Source: an uncultured Clostridia bacterium
GTDB lineage: Bacteria > Bacillota > Clostridia > Christensenellales > Borkfalkiaceae
Reading direction: 5' to 3'
DNA: 40,416 nucleotides
Assembly: GCA_934271245.1 (NCBI GenBank)
Contig: CAKQQY010000015.1
Span: 1-40,416 of the forward strand
The notes below the pieces were generated by a model. The model made no database searches and was not told the origin of the DNA. It saw only the letters and a program-made list of their open reading frames with translations. Of the stretch, positions 1-9,400 are shown piece by piece; position 1 is the first letter of the stretch; each line of letters begins with the position of its first letter. Position numbers and translations under genes: made by a program.

Positions 1-4
1 CTTA

Positions 5-22
5 CCTGTGGTAATCCGCAGG
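5..22. other. Short hairpin at the window edge
   Basis: CCTGTGG (5-11) can pair over its full length with CCGCAGG (16-22), with one G-U wobble, around a TAAT tetraloop. No U-tract follows, so it is not a clear terminator. It may be the end of a structured RNA or leader lying mostly outside the window; its identity is unknown. Confidence 0.35.
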
Positions 23-30
23 GCTCGATG

Positions 31-82
31 TAATTTAATAAGTTGTAAATCCTTGCAAGCAAATTTCCAACTTATTAAATTA
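31..82. repeat. Long AT-rich inverted repeat (15-bp arms)
   Basis: The arm at 31-45 is the exact reverse complement of 68-82. Inside the loop AAAT (47-50) can pair with ATTT (63-66), and CTTGCAAG (52-59) is itself a palindrome, so a long hairpin can form. No T-tract follows. It could be a 3' stabilising structure of an upstream transcript, a protein-binding site, or a remnant of a small element. Confidence 0.55.
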
Positions 83-317
83 TACTCGAAAATACGGTTA
101 AGTCAATAATTTGGCGACAATTTAGTTTGAACGTTGAAACGATAACTTGAATGGGATAATATTTTTTCTGAAAATTAAATAAATTGTCAAATTACTTTTC
201 CGTATGTAAATTATATTCTTAATTACTTAAAAAAATAAACCAAAGACTCGGAGATGTCGAAAAAAAGAACAAATTTGGCAAAAATTCAAAAAAATCGCGT
301 ATTTCGCCATAAATCGT
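83..317. other. AT-rich intergenic stretch, no gene seen
   Basis: I see no convincing gene, RNA or terminator here. The only open frame nearby is a short AT-driven reverse frame that lacks a ribosome site and overlaps the promoter of the next gene. Confidence 0.5.
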
Positions 318-346
318 TTGACTTTTTCTAAAAATAAAAATATAAT
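318..346 (+). promoter_or_regulatory. Sigma-A-type promoter of the giant LRR lipoprotein gene
   Basis: TTGACT at 318-323 and a perfect TATAAT at 341-346 are separated by 17 bp. A start near 353 would leave an untranslated leader of about 144 nt before the ATG at 497. The leader is AT-rich, with a small TCGCTT/AAGCGA hairpin near 440-460. Confidence 0.75.
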
Positions 347-480
347 ATGGAAAATTATATTTAATGAAGTATTATAACCGTAATTGTTTATATTTGATTG
401 CTTGGCTGTTAAGTATGACAATACGGGAAAAAATTGAGTCGCTTATAATCGCGAAAGCGATGAAAATAAGGAAAATTTTT

Positions 481-487
481 GAGGAGG
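481..487 (+). promoter_or_regulatory. Ribosome binding site that fixes the start at 497
   Basis: GAGGAGG lies 9 nt before ATG 497. The longer frame opening at TTG 479 would place the ribosome site inside the coding sequence and push the signal peptide away from the N-terminus, so ATG 497 is preferred. Confidence 0.85.
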
Positions 488-496
488 TATTTCAAT

Positions 497-3400
497 ATGA
501 AGACCAAAAGACATTTACTCGTAAGATTATGTTTTGCGGTAATGGTTGCCATGTTCGTATTCGGGGCAATATCCTGTAATAACGACGAACCCGTCGATTA
601 CGGCGAAGCAGGCATCTATTATTGCGACGTTACGTCTACGAACGAGTATTTGCTCGAACTGGACAATCAGGCTTTCACGTTGACAACGGATAACGACGTT
701 AAAAAAGGTACGTATTCGTACAACGATAAAAAGAAAGCGTTTGATTTATCGTTTACCGAGGGCATGGTAGGCGAAGGCAGATTGTCCGATTCGAAAGAAG
801 AATTCGTGCTCAGTTACGGCGGCAGCACGTATACTTTCGTTCGCAGAGTCGAGTACACCGTATCCTTTGAGGTTGACGGGGGCGCTGCGATAGATAATCA
901 GACCGTAAGAAACGGCAGAACTGCAATTAAACCGGCAGAACCCGTTAAACAAGGCTATAAATTTATCGGTTGGTATAAAGACGCGGCGTTTACCGCTCCG
1001 TTTGCTTTCGAAACGACCGTTATTACGGGAAATATCACCGTTTACGCGAGATTCGTTGCGGTCGGCGATGAACAAACCGAATTCAAGGTAACGTTCATTG
1101 ACGGCGGCGAAGTAGTGGAAACCCGTGAGACGATAGGCGGAGCAGTGTACGATCTTCCCGAAGGCAAAGGAGAAAACTTCCTTGGCTGGTGGGTGAGCGC
1201 TTATAACAAAGCGGATAAACTTACGGCGCAGTACGCCGAAGGAGGAGTGTTTAATTCCAACACTAACCTTTACGCAGTCTATAAATCGGATAAACTTGCC
1301 ATAAGCGTAACCGAGAAAAACATTACGTGGGAATCGGCGGGAACAGGCAAAACTTATTCCGTAAACGTAAAGAAGAACGGCGCCACCGTTAAAGGCGAAA
1401 ACGTACAGGTTCCCGGTTATAGTTTCGATTTCTCCGGCGAGTCCGGCGAATACGTTGTCGAAGTAACTGTCGACGGCGTGACTTCGAGCGCATACTATAT
1501 CGCCAAAGGTCTTGCGAGAGTTTCTTCGTTTGTTGCAACCGAAGATAACGTAATTGTTTTCGCAGGGGTAGAAAATGCGGATAGTTACGTAATAGACTTC
1601 ATTTGCGGCAGTAAAAATCACAATCACTTAAAATACAAAAACGGTAATTCTACCGTATACAGTTTTGAAAACTGCGATATTCCGAAAGACGGATTTAAGT
1701 TTACCATAACCGCAAGCGGAAAGGGATACGTGAGTTCCGTTTCCGAAGAATTCGTATACAACAGATTGTTGGACGCGGTAACCAACGTTAACTTAAACGA
1801 AGAAAAAGCGGAAGCAACCTGGGATAAAGTCGAAGGTGCGGAAGCGTACGACGTTTACGTTTCTTACGGTTCGGTAGAAGAAGTCGTAAGAGTAACCGAC
1901 AATAAATTCAGTTTCAAATATTACACCGGCAGTTTGAGATATAACGTTACGCCCGTAGCGAAAGGATATAACGCGACGGCGACTAACGATTATTTCTACA
2001 CGAAAAATTCTCTTGTAACTCCTGCGGACATACACGTGGAAACGGTAACCGAAGGAGGAGCGACCGTAAGCAAACTTTTATGGAGCGAAGTTGCAGGGGC
2101 GACTTCTTATAAAGTCGTTGTCGACGGCACGGAATATACTGCAAACGAAAATTCTTTCGTGTTAAAGAACGAATATTTCAATGCCGACTTAACTTCTCAC
2201 GTTATAACGGTTCAGGCGTTAGGCGAACACAACTCGCTCGTTTCCGACGATTTCGTGTTGGAAACTTCGAGTATCGCCGAAGCGTACTATAATAACCACA
2301 GAGTATACTGGACGCAGGTTTTCGGCGTAAATAATTACGTTGTAAGCGTAAACGGCGTTGAGACTACCGTTTCCGCAAACGAATCGAGCGCGGAAATCAA
2401 ACTTACCGCAAACGAAAACAACGTTCAGGTATGGGCGGTAAAAGCGAACGGCGAAGCGACCGAGAAAAAACTTATCGTCGTACAGGCGTATAAAGTAACT
2501 TTGGTTTCCGCTACGGCGATAGAATCCGAAGTAATATACGTCGCTATGAACGATACGTTGAACATACCCGCTCCCGGCAAACAATACGGTCAGGAATTCG
2601 GCGGCTGGTACAACATACCTAACGGCGCGGAAAACAACGGCAGACTGTATGCCGACGGAACGGTATTTACCGACGGTAAAGATATCACGTTATACGCATA
2701 CTGGGGCGGCGTATCCGTTTCCGTAAAATTAAATCTTAACGGTCACGGTTCGTTAAAGAACGACACCACGTTGCTCGTTTACGAAAAACATTTCAGTCTC
2801 GAAGTACCCGAAAACGACGATACTTCCGTAGTGTTCGCGGGGTGGTTCTCGGGGTTGACAGAAAACGACATTCAGTACACCGACAGATTCGGCGACAGTC
2901 TCGTAAAATGGAATCTGTTAAACGATAAAACGTTATACGCCGTATGGTACGACGTAATCAACTTCAAACTTATAAACAACGGCAAATCTTACGCGGTAGA
3001 AAAGGGCGTAGGTATCGACTTTGTAGACACCGTTATAATTCCCGCAACGCACGAGGGTAAACCCGTCGTGGAAATCGGCGAAGAAGCGTTCGCGAACTGC
3101 ACGAATCTCGTTTACGTACAGATACCCGACAGCGTAACGCTTATAGCGGAAGGCGTGTACGATACCAAAACCGAAACCGTAATCGGCGCGGCGTTCAACG
3201 GTTGCTCCAAATTAAGAGAAATAACCGTAGTCGGAAATAAGGGAGAATCTTCCGCTTATCTATCCGAAGGCGGCGTGCTTTTCAGAAGAAACTTCCAGGA
3301 AAGTAAAGTAGAACTTGCGCTTTTCCCGTACGCTAAAGACGGAAGTTACGTAATGCCCGACGGCGTGTCGGCGATACCCGCAGGCGCGTTCAGGGGTTCC

Positions 3401-6400
3401 AAGATTTCTGAAATTTCGTTGCCGTACACTATTAATACCGTCGGCAGAAACGCGTTTGCTTCCTGCTCGAATCTTACGAGCATTACGTTCAGAGACGTAA
3501 CCGAAGGCGTTGACGTAGACAGAAGCACGTTATCGCTCACGGTCGAATTCGGCGCATTCTATACCGGCAGCAGTTCTAACTTAAAGAAACTTTATTTGCC
3601 CGCATGGATAAGCGATTTCGATTACTTGTCCGACGACGACCTTAAAGACAGTAAGGTTACCGGCGGCGTCGTGATGAAGAATATCGATAAGTATACTTCT
3701 CCCGAAGGCAACCTTAAAATGCTTTCGTCGAAAGGTAGTTACAACAATACTATATACTCGGCGACGGGTATAGAAGATATGCGTATAATCGGCGAAGGGG
3801 GAAAATACACTTCTTCTTACGTTGATTGGCAGGGCAACAGACAGGAATACGGTTATATTCTTAACAGCGAACGCACCAAGATAGTATACGTTCCGCGCGG
3901 ATTTACGCCCACGTATGCAGACGGTACCGGTCACGTTTACGAAGGCGTGTTCAGAGCGCCCTCCGGCGTAACCGAAATCGGCGAAAAAGCGTTTGAATAT
4001 AACTCTCATATCAACGAACTTATCGTTCCCGCGTGGGTAACGGAAATAGGGGTTAACGCATTCAAATACTGCAGAAACCTGAATAAAGTTACTTTCGAAG
4101 GAAAGAGCACGAACGAATCTCTCGCGGTAAGAGAAGGCGCGTTCTACGGTTGCACGCAGATTAAGGAAATAACTCTTCCCGAAAACCTTTTCACTCTCGA
4201 AAAGAACGCTTTCGGCGGAACGAACAACCTTAAAGAAGTAACCGTTGAAAGTTTCAGTACCGACCCGAACAAACCGCTTGCGTTCGAAAACGACGTTTTC
4301 GCGACGGTAAACAGCAGAACCAGCGCAGAAAATCCCACCTCGTCAGGAGACTTCAGACCCGTATATTACGTAACGACGATTAAAATCGGTCTTAAAGTTA
4401 CCATGATGGATATCGGCGGAATATTCGGTAAGAGCGTCGAACAACTCGAAGTTGACGACAATCACCCCGTATTCGCGGTTCGCGACGGCGTATTATTCGA
4501 CAGAGACATAACCGTTCTCGTATATTATCCTTCGGCAAAGAAAGGGGATTATGAAATACCCGAAACGGTTAAAGTAATCAACTCCGGCGTATTCTACGGC
4601 AACACCAACATCGAAACGCTTACCATAGGCAAAAACGTAGCCAAAATCGGCGACAAAGCGTTTATGGAAAGCGGAATTTCGAAATTCGTGTTCGTTGCTC
4701 CCGACGCAGGAAACGTCGTAGGTCTTGAAATCGGCGACGAAGCATTCAGATCGGCGCGGAGCATATCGGGTAAATTCGAATTGCCCGGCAGAACTAGAAA
4801 ATTAGGAAACAGGGCATTCTATCAATGCTATTACGTTAACGAAATCGTAATACCCGAAGGTGTCGAAGAAATAGGCGACGAAGCGTTTGCATATTGTTAC
4901 AGCACCGGCGGTCTGGAAAAGGTAACGCTTCCCTCCACGCTTAAAAAATTCGGCAAATACGAAACGGATAAAGATACCGGCGCAGAAAAACTCGCTTCTT
5001 TCAATCCTTTCGAAGGCAGTAAACTTCTTAAATACGTTACGATAACCGACGGCGAACACTTCGCGTCGAGAGACGGCGCTATTTATATGAAGACGGAAGG
5101 CGTTGTAACCGACCTCTTGTTCTCGGCGAAACTCAACACCGGCAACAACGGCGTCGTAACCATTCCCAACACCGTAATTAAGCTTTGGGACGGCGTGTTC
5201 AAAGATAACGCGGGTATAACCGAAATAGTATTCGAAAAATCCGATACGGCAAGAAAAATCGAAGTCGGCAAAGAAGTATTTATCAACTGTACTTCCCTTA
5301 AAAAGATAGAACTCCCCGACGGGTTAGACACCATCGGCGCGGGAATGTTCTCCGGTTGTTCGGCATTGACTTATATTTACGTACCTAACACGGTAACGAC
5401 AGTCGGCTCGAACGCGTTCGGCGGATGCTCGTCTTTAACGGAAATAAAATTCCAGGACGCGGGCAATACTCCCGAAACGAAGAAGCCGCTCGTATTCGAA
5501 GACGGTAAATCCGAAAAGGTAACGGATCCGAGCGGTCACGGTTATTCAACCGTTTACTACGGCGCGGTTTCCGGTTGCGACAGCCTGAAAGAATTGAAAT
5601 TCCCGAACAGAGACGTCGTAATAGGTAAACAGTCTTTCTTCAGATCGACTATCGAAAAGATTACTTTCGGTAAAGGCAATCTTACCCTTAACGAACAATC
5701 TTTCGCGGAATCGAATACCCTTAAAAAGGTAGTCTTCGACGGCGAAACGAATATAGGCGTAATTCCGACAAAGGCGTTCTACAATTCGGCGATAGAAGAA
5801 ATCGTTCTTCCCGAAACGCTTACCGAAATCAAGGTTTCCGCATTCAGTTACACCAAGATAAAAGAAATTGTTATTCCGAAATCGGTTAAAACGATCGGCG
5901 AAATGAAAGGTAACAACGGCGCGTTCGAATACAGCGATACCGAAACGGTTACGTTTAAAGAAGGTTCTGCCGTTGAAAATCTCGGTTGGTATTCCTTCAA
6001 TCAAAACAAAAAACTCACTACCGTAAGAACGTTGATGAACGACGGTACTTACCGTAACGCTTTACCCGAAGGAATGAAGGTAATAGGGCAGAATGCGTTC
6101 GCTTATTCCGGAATTGTAACTCTTGAAATACCTTCTACGGTAACCGAAATAAGCGGGTCGGCGTTCGCTTATTGCAAGCAGTTAGACACCGTTACTTTTG
6201 CCGAAAACAGTAAACTTGCCAAATTCGGTATAGCGGTATTCGCTTCTTCCTGCATCAGAAGTATTTCTTTCCCGAAAGTAGTAAATGAAAAAGGCGAAAC
6301 TCAGAGAATAACGTTCAGTACGACAGGTGTGTCTTTGTTTGACAGTTGTTTGAGATTAGAAGAAGCGTATTTGTCTTCTTCGGTTCAGAGCATTGCTAAC

Positions 6401-9400
6401 GTATTCCCCGGAAGTACGGTAAAGAAAGTTACCGTAGAAAAAGATCACCCGGCGTTCAAAACTGACGAAAAGGGTCAACTTTTAACCAGCGTAGACGGAA
6501 CGAACATTATTCTCGTTCTCGGCGAGATAACGGGTAAATATATAATTCCCGATAAAGTTGTCCAGATTTCCGACAACGCGTTCCAGAACCAGGCTTCCAT
6601 GACGGGCGTTTATATTCCCGACACCGTGAAGTATATCGGCGATTACGCATTCGATTCCTGCTATTCCTTAACGGACGTCGAATTCGGTAAAAACGTAAGT
6701 CTTACAAGTCTCGGCGCGGGCGCGTTTGCAAAATGCCTGGCGTTAAAGGAAATTACTCTTCCGAAGGTTACGACTTTGGGTAAAGGAGCCGAGGCAAAAA
6801 TCGGAAGTGCAACAGGCGTATTCTCCTACTGTATTAACCTTGAAAAGGTAACTTTATCCGACGATATAACTACTATATGTAACAATATGTTCTGCTACAC
6901 GTTGTCGCTTAAATCGATAAACATACCGAAGAAGATAAAAACCATAGGAGCCAACGCGTTTAACTATTCCGGCATAACGTCGGTTTCCATACCGAACTCG
7001 GAAAAACTGTCGATAGGAGTCAACACGTTTACTCGTAGCAAACTCAGTTCCATAACGTTCGAAACAGACGAAAAAACAGGAAAGAGATTTGACGTATCGT
7101 TCGGCAGCACGCCGTTTGCATACACGTTGCTTACGGAAGTGGTTTTCCCCGAAGGCATGAAGACGCTTCCTTCGTTGAGCAAAGTTTCTACGCTCACGAA
7201 AGTAACGATTCCTTCGACGGTTACCGCTATTCCTGCAAACGCGTTTGAGTACACCGGATTAACGAGTGTTACGTTGCCCGAAAACCTTACCACGATCGGC
7301 AATTATGCGTTCCAGTTCTCGGCGTTAAAGGAAATCACCGTTCCCGATAAGGTTACTACGATAGGCAACTACGCGTTCAAGGGTTGCGCGGATCTCGTGA
7401 CCGTTAAAGGTATGAAAGGCGTTACGTCTTTAGGCGACTATGCGTTTATGGCAGACGGAACCGAAAAAGACGGATTCAAAACTTCTCTTACTACAGTTGA
7501 AGGTCTTACCAACCTTGCAAAATTAGGTAAACAAGCCTTCTACGGGTGCGAAAAACTTGAAAACCTCGGGTCGTATGAAACGACTGTCGAAAACGGCGTA
7601 ACTATAAAAACGCTTAAGTTGTCTAAATTGTCGCAATTCTATATCAGCTCGTCGAGTACAAAAGGTCAGGCGTTCGAATGCGCCGGTTTAACCGACTACG
7701 TGTTTGAAATGCCGCTGGTAACGGAAATTCCTACAAAAACGTTCAGAAAGTCGGGCGTTCGTTCGGTAAAATTCGACAAAGCTAAACTTAAAACGATAGA
7801 TACCTATGCGTTTGAACTTTGCGAAAAACTCGAAACGCTTACAGGCATCGAAGGCGTAACTAAATTAGGCGGGTCTGCGTTTAAGAATTCGACTCTCAAA
7901 GGAGAATATAATTTCTCCAAGGTTACTACCGTAGGGGATAACGTGTTTGTTAACTCCAAAGTTACCAAGGTGGATTTATCCGGGGCTACAAACCTTAAGA
8001 GTTGTTACAACTTGTTCCTGGATTGTGCGGAACTCACCGAAGTAGTTCTCAGCAATAACGCTACGACTATCAGCCACTCGATGTTTGAAAACTGCGTTAA
8101 ACTCGACAAGGTAAATATTCCGACGAAACTGACCTATCTCAATACGGATTTGTTTATGAATTCCGGTATTACTTCGATAGAAATTCCCGCGAATATCAAA
8201 AAGATAGGTGCCACCAGCGCAACGGGAAAGATATGGGCAACGACGAAAGGAAACGTGTTCAGCGGATGTAAAAACCTTACTACCGTAACCGTAAAGGGTA
8301 CTGACGTAGAACTTGCGGGATACAATTTTGTGGACTGCGAAAAACTCACTACCGTCGGCGAAACCGCGGGCAAACTCGATACTTCGGTATTCTCCGTTAT
8401 CGGTACGCTTGCGTTCGAAGGCGCGGGACTTACTTCCGTCAATATCGGTAAAGATACCGAATTCCTGACGGGAACGAGCGGCGTTTTCGCAGGGAACACC
8501 AAACTTACCACCGTAACGTTCGAAGAGGGCGTGACCACGATTCCCTCGAATATGTTCGGCAGTATGACCGGCTATGACGGATGCACCGCGTTAACCAACG
8601 TTACGTTACCGAAGAGCCTCGTTACCATAAAGAACGACGCGTTCGAAGGATGCACCGCGTTAACCAAAATAACGTTACCCGAAGGGTTGAAAACGATTGA
8701 AGACAGCGCGTTCAGCGGTTGTAAGTTGACGGAAGTTACGCTTCCTTCCACTCTCGAAACGATTGGCGGATATGCGTTCGTAAACAACAAACTCGCGACG
8801 CTCAATATCCCCGCAAGCGTTACTTCTATCGGACAGTCGGCGTTCGCAGGTTGCCCGATAACCGAAATGAAAGTCGCTGCGGGCAACACCGTATACGAAG
8901 TCAGAAACGACCTTCTCTATACCAAAGATAAAGAGTTGGTTTTCTGCCCGAATACGTACAGCGGCGAACTCAGAATTTCCGCAGGATACACCGTCGCTCC
9001 CGGAGCGTTTAACGGTTGCTATCAGATAACCAAAATTGTTCTTCCCTCGGATATGACGGAAATATCCGAAAATATGTTCTACGGTTATAACGGAACTATG
9101 GATATTGCATTCCCGTCGACTCTCGTTAAAATAGGCGATTACGCTTTCAACGGGGTTAAAGGGCTTAAAGGCAATGTCGTTATCCCCGAAGGCGTAGAAG
9201 AAATCGGCGAAGGGGCTTTCCGTAACTGCGTGAACGTCGAAAACGTAACGTTACCTTCAACGCTTAAGAAAATAGGTAAGCAGGCGTTCTCCGGTTGTAC
9301 CAACTTAAAGAGTATCAACCTGGTAGAAGGTCTTACCGAATTAGGTAACAGAGCGTTCGAACAGAGCGGATTGACTTCGATTACCATTCCTTCGACGTTG

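Noticed and set aside
364..579. 71-codon forward frame overlapping the start of the giant lipoprotein gene
   Set aside because: It overlaps the AGGAGG site and signal peptide of the real gene in another frame, has no good ribosome site, and its latter part is just a frame-shifted reading of the lipoprotein N-terminus.
746..1627. 293-codon reverse open frame inside the giant lipoprotein gene
   Set aside because: It is antisense to clear InlB and FN3-like coding sequence, has no ribosome site or recognisable domain, and many similar antisense frames occur along all the large genes here.
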